Below, piece after piece: positions 1-8,959 of a stretch of 17,700 nucleotides of DNA. The translations under genes and the position numbers were made by a program. Each line of letters opens with the position of its first letter. Within the stretch, counting starts at the first letter, position 1. Source of the stretch: Bacteroidota bacterium (GTDB lineage: Bacteria > Bacteroidota > Bacteroidia > Bacteroidales > UBA1715). The notes beneath the pieces are model-generated. The model worked only from the letters and a program-made list of their open reading frames with translations. It did not search any database and had not been told where the DNA came from. The stretch is taken from the NCBI GenBank assembly GCA_029266015.1, contig JAJUFK010000015.1, positions 1 to 17,700 of the forward strand, in the 5' to 3' direction.

Positions 1-81
1 AAATGTAACAATTGGTAAAAATACATGACGTATAACATAAAATAAATATTGGCCCAAAGTGAATGATATTGTAAAAACTAT

Positions 82-89
82 TATTTTTG
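82..89 (+). promoter_or_regulatory. Possible Bacteroidota -7 box upstream of hppA
   Basis: TATTTTTG fits the TAnnTTTG form of the -7 element and lies about 40 bases before the hppA start. No TTTG -33 box is seen at the usual spacing, so this is only a weak half-promoter call. Confidence 0.25.
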
Positions 90-130
90 ATTGTTAAACT
101 AAAAAAATGTTAAATTAAAAAATGTAAAGT

Positions 131-2404
131 ATGTTAGTTGCAATTAACTCAATGTTTTGGTTAGTTCCCGCTTGTTCAATAGTAGCATTGGCATTTGCAT
201 GGATTTTCTTCAAAAGTATGATGAAACATTCAGAAGGAACTGATAAAATGAAAGAAATAGCTCAATATGTAAGAGAAGGAGCTATGGCTTATCTTAAACG
301 ACAATACAAAGTAGTAAGTATTGTATTTGTTATTATTTTAATTCTTTTTACTGTATTAGCAGTATTGGGTGTTTTAAATCCATTTGTTCCATTAGCATTT
401 TTAACCGGTGGTTTTTTCTCTGGATTATCCGGATTTCTTGGAATGAAAACAGCTACCAACGCATCAGCTCGTACTGCATATGGTGCAACTCAATCATTAA
501 ATAAAGGATTGACCGTAGCATTTAGAAGTGGTGCAGTAATGGGGTTAGTTGTTGTAGGTTTTGGATTATTAGATATTGCTGCATGGTATTGGGTACTTAA
601 TTATATATATGATGGTAACGTGTTTGGCATGGGCGTGTCTGTTGCGCGTGAAGTTGGTTTAGGTGACATATGGAATTCTTCATTTGTAAATGAAGGAGCT
701 TGGATGCATGCAAAAGCAGTTCATATAACTACAACTATGTTAACATTTGGTATGGGTGCTTCTACACAAGCCTTATTTGCTCGTGTAGGTGGTGGTATTT
801 ATACAAAAGCAGCAGATGTGGGAGCCGATTTAGTGGGTAAAGTTGAAGCAGGAATCCCTGAAGATGATCCGCGAAATCCTGCAACTATTGCCGATAACGT
901 AGGTGATAACGTAGGTGACGTAGCAGGTATGGGAGCTGATTTATATGAAAGTTATTGTGGCTCTATATTAGCTACTGCTGCATTAGGAGCGGCAATATCA
1001 TTGTCACCCGATGGTAGTTTTGATGATAAAAAAATATTAGCTCCTATGATAGTAGCAGCTATTGGAATTATATTTTCAATTGTTGGTATTTTTATGGTAC
1101 GTACCAAAGAATCAGCTTCAGCTAAAAGTTTATTAAATTCATTATTAATAGGAACTGCGGGAAGTTCTGTATTAATATTGATTGGTATAGCTGTAATGGC
1201 TTCTGTTGGTTGGTTACCATGGGGTATTTTTGGATCAGTTGTTTCCGGATTAATTGCAGGTATTGTAATAGGACAAGGTACAGAATATTATACGTCTGAT
1301 GGATTTAAACCTACACAAGGTATTGCAAAAAATGCGCAACAAGGTCCTGCAACTACTATTATAGATGGTATAGCTGTGGGTATGTATTCTACCTGGATTC
1401 CTGTAGTAACTATTGTATTAGGTATAATTGCCGCATATGGTTTTGCAGGAGGATTTTCTGATTTTTCTCAAGGTGTTTACGGTATTGGTTTTGCGGCAGT
1501 TGGTATGCTTTCTACATTAGGTATTACTTTGGCTACCGATGCTTTTGGTCCTATTGCCGATAATGCCGGAGGTAATGCTGAAATGGCTCACTTACCTAAA
1601 GAAGTTCGTGAACGTACTGATGCACTTGATATGCTTGGAAATACAACCGCAGCTACAGGTAAAGGTTTTGCAATAGGTTCTGCTGCTCTTACAGCTATGG
1701 CATTGTTGGTTGCTTATATGGAAGAGATTCGTTTATGGTTAGGTAAGTTGCCGGCATTTGGTCAAGCATTTCTTGAAAAAACAGGGGCTGAGTCTCTTTC
1801 AAAAGCGTCTATTCAAGATTTCGTAACATTCTATCATTTAGATTTATTTAATCCACTATTATTGGCAGGTTTATTTATAGGTGCTATGATGGCTTTTGTT
1901 TTCTGTGCTATGACTATGAAAGCTGTAGGTAGAGCTGCTGGTTCTATGGTTGATGAAGTACGTCGTCAGTTTAAAGAAATTCCGGGAATTATGGAAGGAA
2001 CAGGTACTCCTGATTATGCTCGTTGTGTTGCTATTTCAACAAAAGGTGCTCAGCGCGAAATGTTGGTACCATCATTATTAGCAATAGCTGTTCCTTTGGT
2101 AGTAGGTATTTTACTTGGTGTAGCAGGGGTTATAGGTTTGCTTATGGGTGGTTTGGTTACAGGATTTACTCTTGCTGTAATGTTAAACAATTCAGGTGGA
2201 GCTTGGGATAACGCTAAGAAATATGTTGAAAAAGGTAATTATGGCGGAAAAGGATCTGATACTCACAAAGCTGCTGTAACTGGTGACACTGTAGGTGATC
2301 CATTCAAAGATACTTCAGGTCCATCTCTTAATATTTTAATTAAACTTATGACTATGGTATCTGTTGTAATGTCGGGTGTAACTGTAGCATATAGTTTATT
2401 CTAA
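131..2404 (+). CDS. hppA: K+-dependent membrane pyrophosphatase, probably Na+ or Na+/H+ pumping
   Basis: This 757-residue integral membrane protein hydrolyses pyrophosphate and uses the energy to move Na+ and/or H+ out of the cytoplasm. The substrate site is intact: DVGADLVGKVE at 229-239, then DNVGDNVGD at 255-263. The sequence GNTTAATGKG at 503-512 has Ala507 and Gly510 where K+-independent enzymes have Lys and Thr, so it belongs to the K+-dependent class. Glu273 in DLYESY sits at the helix-6 position used by Na+-transporting members. Thr92, Phe96 and Asp148 correspond, with a constant offset of two, to three of the four residues I recall as marking the dual Na+,H+ subfamily of Bacteroides vulgatus (Thr90, Phe94, Asp146, Met176). 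The length and the roughly 16 hydrophobic segments are usual for the family. It is followed by its own terminator and appears monocistronic. Family assignment is certain; ion specificity is predicted. Confidence 0.98.
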   Translation: MLVAINSMFWLVPACSIVALAFAWIFFKSMMKHSEGTDKMKEIAQYVREGAMAYLKRQYKVVSIVFVIILILFTVLAVLGVLNPFVPLAFLTGGFFSGLSGFLGMKTATNASARTAYGATQSLNKGLTVAFRSGAVMGLVVVGFGLLDIAAWYWVLNYIYDGNVFGMGVSVAREVGLGDIWNSSFVNEGAWMHAKAVHITTTMLTFGMGASTQALFARVGGGIYTKAADVGADLVGKVEAGIPEDDPRNPATIADNVGDNVGDVAGMGADLYESYCGSILATAALGAAISLSPDGSFDDKKILAPMIVAAIGIIFSIVGIFMVRTKESASAKSLLNSLLIGTAGSSVLILIGIAVMASVGWLPWGIFGSVVSGLIAGIVIGQGTEYYTSDGFKPTQGIAKNAQQGPATTIIDGIAVGMYSTWIPVVTIVLGIIAAYGFAGGFSDFSQGVYGIGFAAVGMLSTLGITLATDAFGPIADNAGGNAEMAHLPKEVRERTDALDMLGNTTAATGKGFAIGSAALTAMALLVAYMEEIRLWLGKLPAFGQAFLEKTGAESLSKASIQDFVTFYHLDLFNPLLLAGLFIGAMMAFVFCAMTMKAVGRAAGSMVDEVRRQFKEIPGIMEGTGTPDYARCVAISTKGAQREMLVPSLLAIAVPLVVGILLGVAGVIGLLMGGLVTGFTLAVMLNNSGGAWDNAKKYVEKGNYGGKGSDTHKAAVTGDTVGDPFKDTSGPSLNILIKLMTMVSVVMSGVTVAYSLF

Positions 2405-2427
2405 TACCAATTTTTAAAATTAAATAT

Positions 2428-2464
2428 AAAAAGCTGTCATATGAGTATGACAGCTTTTTTTTTT
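2428..2464 (+). terminator. Intrinsic terminator of hppA
   Basis: A 13-base perfect stem (AAAAAGCTGTCAT with ATGACAGCTTTTT) closes a six-base loop ATGAGT and runs into about ten T residues, 23 bases after the hppA stop. Confidence 0.93.
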
Positions 2465-2535
2465 GTAAATTTGTGTATTGCCAACAAAGTTGTTGCATTA
2501 TGTAACATATAAGCTATTTATTGAATTAAAACAAT

Positions 2536-4533
2536 ATGCAAGAATATATTGAAGAATTAAGAAACCGATTGCATCAGCATAATTATAATTATTATGTATT
2601 ACATGCGCCTACAATATCAGATAAAGAATTTGATGATTTGCTCGAAGAATTACGGCAATTGGAACTTCAATATCCCCAATGGTACGATGAAAATTCACCA
2701 ACACAACGTGTGGGGAGTGATATTGATGTACACTTTGTACAAGAACCGCATATGTATCCTATGCTTTCGTTGGCAAATAGTTATTCTAAAGAAGATATTA
2801 TAGATTTTGATACAAGAGTTCGAAAAACATTAGGAATAGATACTGTAGTTTATACATGTGAACTTAAATATGATGGAGTTGCTGTTTCATTGTATTATAA
2901 AGATGGAAAATTAGTGAGAGCTTTAACCCGAGGTGATGGTGTGAAGGGAGATAATATTACAACAAATATTAGAACCATTAAAACAATACCGGCAGTATTG
3001 CACGGAGATTTTCCTCAAGAAATTGAAATACGAGGTGAAGTGCTTATGCCACGTACAAAATTTAATGAATTTAATTTGCAACGCGAAAAGCAAGGTGAAC
3101 AAGTATTTGCAAATCCTCGGAATGCTGCTGCAGGTTCATTAAAATTACAGAATTCGTCATTAGTAGCAAAAAGACCTCTCGAAGCATATATGTATTATAT
3201 TCCTGCGAATCAACCTTCTGATTCGCATTTTGAAAATTTACAAATTGCTCGTTCATGGGGATTTGCGGTGCCAACTGTGGCAAAAAAATGTGAAAATCTT
3301 AACGAAGTTTTTGATTATATTGATTTGTGGAATACGAAACGAAAAGAATTGCAATATGATATAGACGGAATTGTAATTAAGGTTGATTCAATTCAATTGC
3401 AACAACAATTAGGGTATACAGCTAAAATTCCTCGGTGGGCCATAGCATATAAATTTAAAGCAGAACAAGCACGTACCCGATTACTTTCTGTTACGTTTCA
3501 GGTAGGCAGAACAGGTGCTGTAACTCCTGTCGCAAATTTAGAACCTGTAAAATTAGCAGGTACAATTGTGAAACGTGCAACGTTACACAATAGCGATCAA
3601 ATACAACAATTGGATTTACATACCGATGATTATGTGTTTATTGAAAAAGGAGGTGAGATAATTCCAAAAATTGTTAGTGTTGATGTACAAACACGACATT
3701 TGTTTGCTCAAAAAATACAATTTATTACTCATTGTCCCGAATGTGGTACAGAACTTATTCGCTTGCAAGGTGAATCCGCATATTATTGTCCAAATCAATA
3801 CAATTGTTCACCTCAAATACGAGGACGAATAGAACATTTTGTAAGTCGTAAAGCAATGGATATAGGTTTAGCAGAAGCAACTATAGAACAATTGTTTACG
3901 CAAGGATTAATTCATGATGCAGGCGATTTATATTCACTTACATATGAACAATTAATTCAATTAGACAGATTTGCCGAAAAATCGGTGCGAAATCTTTTGC
4001 AAAGTATAGAACAATCAAAACAAGTTCCATATTATAGAGTATTGTATGCTTTAGGAATTCGATATGTAGGCGAAACAGTAGCTAAAACATTGGCTAAAGC
4101 AATCCCGTCTATAGAAATGTTGCAGGCAGCAAGTATTATGCAATTGGAGCAAATACCTGAAATAGGTACTAAAATAGCTGAAAGTATAAAACAACATTTT
4201 AGAGAACCATATTCTTTGAATATTATAGAAAAGTTGAAACAAGCAGGGGTTCAATTAAGTACTGTTGATACAGAACATAAACAAGTAAACAATGTATTAC
4301 AAGGTGCATCTGTGATTGTGTCGGGAGTGTTTCAATCATATTCGCGTGATGAAATGAAAGAGCTAATTGAACAATATGGAGGCAGAAATGTGACATCTAT
4401 TTCAAAACAAACTTCATGTATGATAGCTGGTGATGGAGTAGGTCCTTCAAAATTGCAAAAAGCTCAAGAATTGGGGATTCCAATTCTTACTGAAGACGAA
4501 TTTTTAGTGAAAATTGGCCTAAAATCTGTATAA
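2536..4533 (+). CDS. ligA: NAD+-dependent DNA ligase
   Basis: LigA seals nicks between Okazaki fragments and in repair, using NAD+ as AMP donor; it acts in the cytoplasm at the replication fork. All expected parts are present in 665 residues, the normal length. The N-terminal Ia domain has HNYNYYVL near 15-22. The nucleotidyltransferase motif KYDG carries the AMP-accepting Lys111. Further motifs include RGEV near 166-169 and DGIVIKVD near 277-284. An OB fold is followed by a four-cysteine zinc finger (Cys400, Cys403, Cys418, Cys424), helix-hairpin-helix repeats (about 430-590) and a C-terminal BRCT domain (about 592-660). The ATG start gives the complete Ia domain. It lies 131 bases after hppA, beyond that gene's terminator, so it should have its own promoter. 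TAAATTTG at 2466-2473 is a possible -7 box without a clear -33 partner. No terminator was seen before plsY. Confidence 0.98.
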   Translation: MQEYIEELRNRLHQHNYNYYVLHAPTISDKEFDDLLEELRQLELQYPQWYDENSPTQRVGSDIDVHFVQEPHMYPMLSLANSYSKEDIIDFDTRVRKTLGIDTVVYTCELKYDGVAVSLYYKDGKLVRALTRGDGVKGDNITTNIRTIKTIPAVLHGDFPQEIEIRGEVLMPRTKFNEFNLQREKQGEQVFANPRNAAAGSLKLQNSSLVAKRPLEAYMYYIPANQPSDSHFENLQIARSWGFAVPTVAKKCENLNEVFDYIDLWNTKRKELQYDIDGIVIKVDSIQLQQQLGYTAKIPRWAIAYKFKAEQARTRLLSVTFQVGRTGAVTPVANLEPVKLAGTIVKRATLHNSDQIQQLDLHTDDYVFIEKGGEIIPKIVSVDVQTRHLFAQKIQFITHCPECGTELIRLQGESAYYCPNQYNCSPQIRGRIEHFVSRKAMDIGLAEATIEQLFTQGLIHDAGDLYSLTYEQLIQLDRFAEKSVRNLLQSIEQSKQVPYYRVLYALGIRYVGETVAKTLAKAIPSIEMLQAASIMQLEQIPEIGTKIAESIKQHFREPYSLNIIEKLKQAGVQLSTVDTEHKQVNNVLQGASVIVSGVFQSYSRDEMKELIEQYGGRNVTSISKQTSCMIAGDGVGPSKLQKAQELGIPILTEDEFLVKIGLKSV

Positions 4534-4666
4534 TTATATGAATTTGTAGTTTTTTTAAGTATTTGATATTGTTATGATTATGTATTCTAATTGTTAAAAA
4601 AACATTAAAAGATTTGGCTATACCAAAAAAATATATGATTTTTGTATAAAATTAGAGTGACCCCTT

Positions 4667-5308
4667 ATGGAAGCATTATACGTTTTTATAGCAACAGTAT
4701 TTTCTTACTTATTAGGTTCTATACCTACATCGGTATGGATTGGTAAAGCATTTTATGGGATTGATATAAGAGAACATGGAAGTGGAAATGCCGGTGCTAC
4801 AAATACTTTTAGAGTATTAGGTAAAAAAGCAGGAATACCTGTGTTTGCGTTTGATGTATTTAAATCATTTTTTGCATCTAAATTAGTAATATTTTTTCCA
4901 TATTTAATAGAAGGAACTCCTCATTATGTGAATTTGCAATTGTTATTTGGTATTTCGGCAGTCATTGGTCATATTTTTCCTATTTATGTTGGATTCAAAG
5001 GAGGTAAAGGTGTTGCTTCATTGTTAGGACTTGCATTAGCAATTGCTCCGGTACCAGCTTTGGCTGCATTTGGAGTATTTATTCTTACATTGCTTATTAC
5101 AAAATATGTGTCACTTAGTTCTCTTATGGCCGGTTTTACTTTTCCAATTGTAATTATTGTAATAACAAAAACTACTATTGTTTCTCTTATGTTTTTTTCT
5201 GTTTTATTCTCAGTTTTATTAGTGCTTACACACAAAAAGAATATAGAACGTCTTTTACGAAAAGAAGAAAACAAAGCATATCTTTTTAAACGAACTAGAA
5301 ATAAATAA
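4667..5308 (+). CDS. plsY: Acyl-phosphate:glycerol-3-phosphate acyltransferase PlsY
   Basis: PlsY transfers an acyl group from acyl-phosphate to sn-glycerol 3-phosphate in the inner membrane, the first committed step of phospholipid synthesis; its usual partner PlsX is not in this window. The 213-residue protein shows the family's cytoplasmic motifs: GSIPTS at 17-22, then HGSGNAGATN at 37-46, and FKGGKGVAS near 110-118, with about five membrane segments between them. The C-terminal tail is Lys/Arg rich, as expected for a cytoplasmic end. It starts 133 bases after ligA and may be read from its own promoter; none matches well. No hairpin terminator follows. Motifs and length make the assignment secure. 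Confidence 0.96.
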   Translation: MEALYVFIATVFSYLLGSIPTSVWIGKAFYGIDIREHGSGNAGATNTFRVLGKKAGIPVFAFDVFKSFFASKLVIFFPYLIEGTPHYVNLQLLFGISAVIGHIFPIYVGFKGGKGVASLLGLALAIAPVPALAAFGVFILTLLITKYVSLSSLMAGFTFPIVIIVITKTTIVSLMFFSVLFSVLLVLTHKKNIERLLRKEENKAYLFKRTRNK

Positions 5309-5396
5309 TTTGTAGTTTTTTCTTTATTTTTTTACTTTTTTATTTTTTGGCATATTAATTGGTTTTAGATTAGAAACTAATTTAAAACTATTAGAT

Positions 5397-5936
5397 ATGA
5401 AAAAGATAGGTATTCTCTCGGTAATAGCAATTATAGTGATGCAATCATGTATAATTGAAGCTCCTGCTCCCGAACCTGCACCATATGGTAGAGATGGACG
5501 TGATGGTAGAGCCTTTTTTAAAATGAATTATGGTAATTTTGAACCCGATTACATTGAAACCGGTGGAGTAATTCCAAGTAATTTTTATTGGAATACCTAT
5601 TATAGAACAAATCCCGGATTTTATACCGTTTATTATGAATATGTTGAAAATACGCGAAGAGGTCGTATAGTGTATCCGTATGAAATAGAAGTAGAAGTTT
5701 TTGTAATGGCCGGAGAACCGGGAGGATACCGATATGATGGAAAAGACGGTGATGATGTGTATTTTGAATTAATTCTGTTTCCCGATGGATTTGAATATTA
5801 TCATGATATAGCGTATAAATCAGAAAGTACAGAAAAACAGCAAAGAACTCAAATAGGATATAATGAGAGTATTGTAAATAATACAAAAATTGTTACGACA
5901 TATTATAAATTGCCGCCAAAGAATATAGAAGAGTAA
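5397..5936 (+). CDS. Small lipoprotein with collagen-like GRDGRDG stretch
   Basis: I do not recognise a named family. The 179-residue product begins with a lipoprotein signal, MKKIGILSVIAIIVMQSC, whose Cys18 would be lipidated, so it is probably anchored in the inner or outer membrane facing the periplasm or outside. A proline-rich linker (EAPAPEPAPY, 21-30) leads to GRDGRDG at 31-37, which resembles one or two collagen-type G-x-x units but is far too short for a triple helix. The rest is rich in Tyr, Glu and Asp with alternating hydrophobic residues, suggesting a beta-sandwich; a second GKDGDD appears near 115-120. A palindrome TTAGAAACTAAT lies 16 bases before the start. Transcription ends at a strong shared terminator. 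Function is unknown. Confidence 0.82.
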   Translation: MKKIGILSVIAIIVMQSCIIEAPAPEPAPYGRDGRDGRAFFKMNYGNFEPDYIETGGVIPSNFYWNTYYRTNPGFYTVYYEYVENTRRGRIVYPYEIEVEVFVMAGEPGGYRYDGKDGDDVYFELILFPDGFEYYHDIAYKSESTEKQQRTQIGYNESIVNNTKIVTTYYKLPPKNIEE

Positions 5937-5938
5937 AC

Positions 5939-5971
5939 AAAAAAGCTGCACATAGTTGCAGCTTTTTTTTT
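5939..5971 (+). terminator. Bidirectional terminator between convergent genes
   Basis: GCTGCA (5945-5950) and TGCAGC (5957-5962) pair around the loop CATAGT. The stem is flanked by six A residues on the left and nine T residues on the right, so it can stop transcription from both the lipoprotein gene and the minus-strand DUF218 gene, whose stop codons lie within 12 bases on either side. Confidence 0.9.
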
Positions 5972-5981
5972 GAATAACTAT

Positions 5982-6734
5982 TTATGCGTAACACATGATT
6001 TTGTATATAGAATATCCTATAAGTTCTCGCAAAAATATTCGCCAATTTTCAAGAGCTTGCATGTTGGGAATAAAACAATAATCAAACACAAATTTTCTTT
6101 TTCCGGTAATTCTATCTGTTGAAAATGGTTCACATTTTATACCTGCTTTTATAAATGTGGCATAAGCTCGAGGCATGTGTATGGCTGATGTAATAAGTAA
6201 ACATGAATGATTTTTTAACAGTTGAGCCGAATATACAGCATTTTGGTATGTGTTTTTTGATTTATTTTCAATAACTATATCGTGTGGCGGAATACCAATG
6301 TTTATTAAAAAATCTCGTGTTGTTTCGCTTTCGGTATATCCTTCAGTTATTATTTTACCTTCACCACCTGAAATAAAAATTTTTTTAATTTTTCCTTTTT
6401 TATATAACAATATTGCTTGCCACAATCTGTCGCTTGCTTTATTAAATTGAATGCGATTGAATTGAGCGTCGAATGTATTAAATCCTCCTAAAACTATACC
6501 ATAGTCATATACACATTGTAACGAATCAATATGTTTTGTTTGAATTTCGTAAGAGCGAATACATTCATCAACAATGAATGAATTTGAAAATATATACAGA
6601 GCTAATGCCGTAAATCCTATAATTTTTTTTATTGTATGTGAGTTTTTTGTAAAAAAAGCCCATACCATAGCTGCAAAAAACCACACAATAGGTGTAATAA
6701 TGAAATAGAGTATTTTAGATACTATAAAAAACAT
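5982..6734 (-). CDS. YdcF/ElyC/SanA-like DUF218 membrane protein
   Basis: The 250-residue protein has two N-terminal membrane segments (about 8-28 and 36-54) followed by a DUF218 domain. Domain landmarks are GIVLGG at 79-84, NKASDRLWQA at 98-107, SGGEG at 122-126, SETTRDFL at 136-143, IENKSKNTYQNA at 155-166 and ITSAIHMPRA at 181-190. These are the usual conserved blocks, including the Glu/Asn/Thr run and the late His. In Escherichia coli, related proteins (ElyC, SanA) affect envelope integrity and undecaprenyl-linked glycan metabolism, but the biochemical activity is not settled. The domain probably sits on the periplasmic side. It is transcribed convergently to the lipoprotein gene and divergently from the DUF4380 gene, so it is likely monocistronic. 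The family call is firm; a specific role is not. Confidence 0.9.
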   Translation of the reverse strand: MFFIVSKILYFIITPIVWFFAAMVWAFFTKNSHTIKKIIGFTALALYIFSNSFIVDECIRSYEIQTKHIDSLQCVYDYGIVLGGFNTFDAQFNRIQFNKASDRLWQAILLYKKGKIKKIFISGGEGKIITEGYTESETTRDFLINIGIPPHDIVIENKSKNTYQNAVYSAQLLKNHSCLLITSAIHMPRAYATFIKAGIKCEPFSTDRITGKRKFVFDYCFIPNMQALENWRIFLRELIGYSIYKIMCYA

Positions 6735-6855
6735 ATTCAGTATAAATTTATAACATTATCTATTACAAAAAAAAGACACAATACTATAAAAATTTCAAGT
6801 AAAAATGATGTGTAATATACTAAATAAGTGTATAATATTTTGTATATTTACATAC

Positions 6856-7890
6856 ATGAACATTCGGTATATTTTGTTAATATTACTTGTAAGCGTGTGT
6901 GTACTAAGTACAGTTGAATTATCTATTTTTAAGCAACAAATTAATACAAAAATAATGGAACAAAACACAATACTATATATAAAAAATGCAGGAGTTAGAG
7001 TTGGTATAGTGCCTCATTTGGGTGGAACTATAGTTTTTGTATCAAAAAACAATAGTGCAAATATACTGCAATCCAATGATTCTTTGTGGCACAATCAAAT
7101 AGATGTAACTGCCGAAACAGATTTTTATCCTTTGCAAGGACACACTGTTTGGGTTGGACCTCAATCGCATTGGTGGATACAACAAACAGTAAATAGTAAG
7201 CGAAAATCAGAAAAAGCCATGTGGCCGCCTGATCCGTTTATTACCCTTGGAAAATACCATATATTGTCTCAAAATGAATGGTCAGTTACATTACAGAGTC
7301 CTCATAGTGACGTGTGGGGGGTAACCATGCAAAAAGAAATAGCGGTAAATCCTGATGGTTCAGTATTTATTCAGGTTACACTCATAAATAGTTCGCAAGA
7401 CATATTAGCATGGGATATATGGCATAATACTCGAATGCCGGGGTATAGTAAAGCATATGTAAAAACTCGAAAAGACCATGTGCGGGTGGTACCGGTAATT
7501 AATGATACCTCGGCCGAAATGCCCTATACTTTTGTTGAAGATTATTTTACGTATTGCCCTCAAGCACCCAAAAACACTTTATCACGCAGCTCAAAAGCTT
7601 TTATATATCCCGAAATGCCTGTAATGTATGCTTTTACGCCAACACATATGTTAAGTATTTCTTTTGAAAAACATTTGGCTAAAGAAATTCATCCCGAACA
7701 GGGATTGGTAGAATTATATTCGCATACAGAACAAGATAGTGCTCATGCATTATTAGAATTGGAATATCATTCTAAATATTCACATATTGGCCCCGGTGAT
7801 TTTATTCAGGCATGGGAAGTATGGACTATTGAAGAATACAACGGTGATAATACCGAATCATCACATATATCATTTATTAAATCATTGTAA
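6856..7890 (+). CDS. DUF4380-like exported protein with aldose-epimerase-type fold
   Basis: The product resembles DUF4380 proteins, which share a beta-sandwich with aldose-1-epimerase and related sugar-binding enzymes; the substrate is unknown. Recognisable stretches are NAGVRVGIVPHLGGTI near the start of the domain, YPLQGHTVWVGPQSHWW, WPPDP, and AWDIWHNTRMPG in the middle. The start at 6856 gives MNIRYILLILLVSVCVLS, a good export signal or membrane anchor, and 344 residues. An upstream ATG at 6805 would add 17 residues with a second hydrophobic patch and seems less likely. A start at 6955 (MEQNTI) would give a cytoplasmic form. Its stop lies 4 bases before pfkA, so the two are probably cotranscribed, hinting at a role in sugar metabolism or uptake. 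That link is inference from position only. Confidence 0.8.
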   Translation: MNIRYILLILLVSVCVLSTVELSIFKQQINTKIMEQNTILYIKNAGVRVGIVPHLGGTIVFVSKNNSANILQSNDSLWHNQIDVTAETDFYPLQGHTVWVGPQSHWWIQQTVNSKRKSEKAMWPPDPFITLGKYHILSQNEWSVTLQSPHSDVWGVTMQKEIAVNPDGSVFIQVTLINSSQDILAWDIWHNTRMPGYSKAYVKTRKDHVRVVPVINDTSAEMPYTFVEDYFTYCPQAPKNTLSRSSKAFIYPEMPVMYAFTPTHMLSISFEKHLAKEIHPEQGLVELYSHTEQDSAHALLELEYHSKYSHIGPGDFIQAWEVWTIEEYNGDNTESSHISFIKSL

Positions 7891-7894
7891 ATCT

Positions 7895-8938
7895 ATGGCA
7901 AAGAAAATTGGAATTTTAACAGCAGGCGGCGATTGTCCGGGATTAAATGCAGCAATACGCGGTGTTGCCAAAACTGCTATTGTAGAATATGGAATGGAAG
8001 TAATAGGTTTTTCATCGGGATTTAAAGGGCTGATAGAGAAAGAATATATGGTGCTTGATGAAAAATCGGTTTCGGGAATTCTTACGTTAGGAGGTACCAT
8101 ATTGGGAACATCACGGGAAAAACCATTTAAAAAGGTAAATCCCGATGATATGGAAGAAGATACTAAAACACAACAAATTATAGATAATTATAATCAATTG
8201 GGATTAGATTGTTTGGTATGTATAGGAGGAAATGGTACAATAAAAAATGCGTATAAATTATCGCAAATAGGATTGAATATAATAGGAATACCCAAAACTA
8301 TTGATAATGATGTGTGGGGAACCGATAGAACATTTGGTTTTGATTCGGCTGTAGCTATATGTACCGATGCTATTGATAAATTGCATACTACCGGTAATTC
8401 GCATAAACGTATTATGGTAATAGAAGTAATGGGGCACAATGCTGGTTGGATTGCTTTGTATGCCGGTATAGCAGGTGGGGGTGATGTTATTTTAATACCT
8501 GAAATAGAGTATGATTTGCAAATAATTGCAAAATATTTGGCTGACAGACATGCTAAAGGTAAACCGGTTTCTATTGTTGTTGCAGCCGAAGGGGTTAAAC
8601 ATGGTAAAAAGAAATCGCCGGGTCCGTATTTGGCAAAAAAAATTGAAGAACTTACCGGTATTGAAACTCGTGAAACGGTATTAGGATATATTCAACGCGG
8701 GGGTACACCTACAGCAACCGATAGAATTCTTGCTACTCGATACGGACGTTATGCTGCCGAGCTTATAGCTACCGAACAATATAATCAAATGGTTGCTTTT
8801 AAAGATAATGTTATTATTAGTATTCCACTTGCCGAAACATCGGGAAAATTGAAAGTAGTAGAACCCGATAATAAACTTATAAAATCAGCTCGAGCTTTAG
8901 GAGTATGTTTTGGTGACGAATTATGTAAAATAAAATAA
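7895..8938 (+). CDS. pfkA: 6-phosphofructokinase, predicted ATP-dependent
   Basis: This 347-residue cytoplasmic enzyme phosphorylates fructose 6-phosphate in glycolysis. The nucleotide loop GGDCPGLNAAIRG is at 11-23. GGNGT at 111-115 has Gly114 at the position that favours ATP over pyrophosphate (Asp there marks PPi enzymes). PKTIDND at 133-139 has Lys134, as in the long-branch group III enzymes, with the catalytic base Asp137. Arg172 matches E. coli Arg162, which contacts the sugar phosphate. MGHNAGW at 179-185 carries His181 where most members have Arg. QRGGTP near the C-terminal part completes the fold. A longer open frame begins at 7787 but overlaps the preceding gene by 104 bases; the ATG at 7895 gives the standard N-terminus MAKKIGILTAGGDCPG. 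It is probably cotranscribed with the DUF4380 gene. Confidence 0.96.
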   Translation: MAKKIGILTAGGDCPGLNAAIRGVAKTAIVEYGMEVIGFSSGFKGLIEKEYMVLDEKSVSGILTLGGTILGTSREKPFKKVNPDDMEEDTKTQQIIDNYNQLGLDCLVCIGGNGTIKNAYKLSQIGLNIIGIPKTIDNDVWGTDRTFGFDSAVAICTDAIDKLHTTGNSHKRIMVIEVMGHNAGWIALYAGIAGGGDVILIPEIEYDLQIIAKYLADRHAKGKPVSIVVAAEGVKHGKKKSPGPYLAKKIEELTGIETRETVLGYIQRGGTPTATDRILATRYGRYAAELIATEQYNQMVAFKDNVIISIPLAETSGKLKVVEPDNKLIKSARALGVCFGDELCKIK

Positions 8939-8959
8939 AATAAAACATATAGTGCTACG

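Noticed and set aside
31..37. Collagen-like protein call for the 5397-5936 lipoprotein (residues 31-37)
   Set aside because: Only about two G-x-x units are present, too few for a collagen helix, so the feature is named descriptively.
4984..5274. 96-codon minus-strand frame within plsY
   Set aside because: It lies wholly inside a well-conserved gene on the other strand and has no domain of its own.
6743..6769. Promoter for the minus-strand DUF218 gene (TTTG and TAAATTTA)
   Set aside because: The spacing is only 15 bases, too short for the Bacteroidota promoter form.
7787..7894. Upstream extension of pfkA by 36 codons
   Set aside because: It overlaps the end of the DUF4380 gene and adds residues not found in phosphofructokinases; the ATG at 7895 gives the standard N-terminus.
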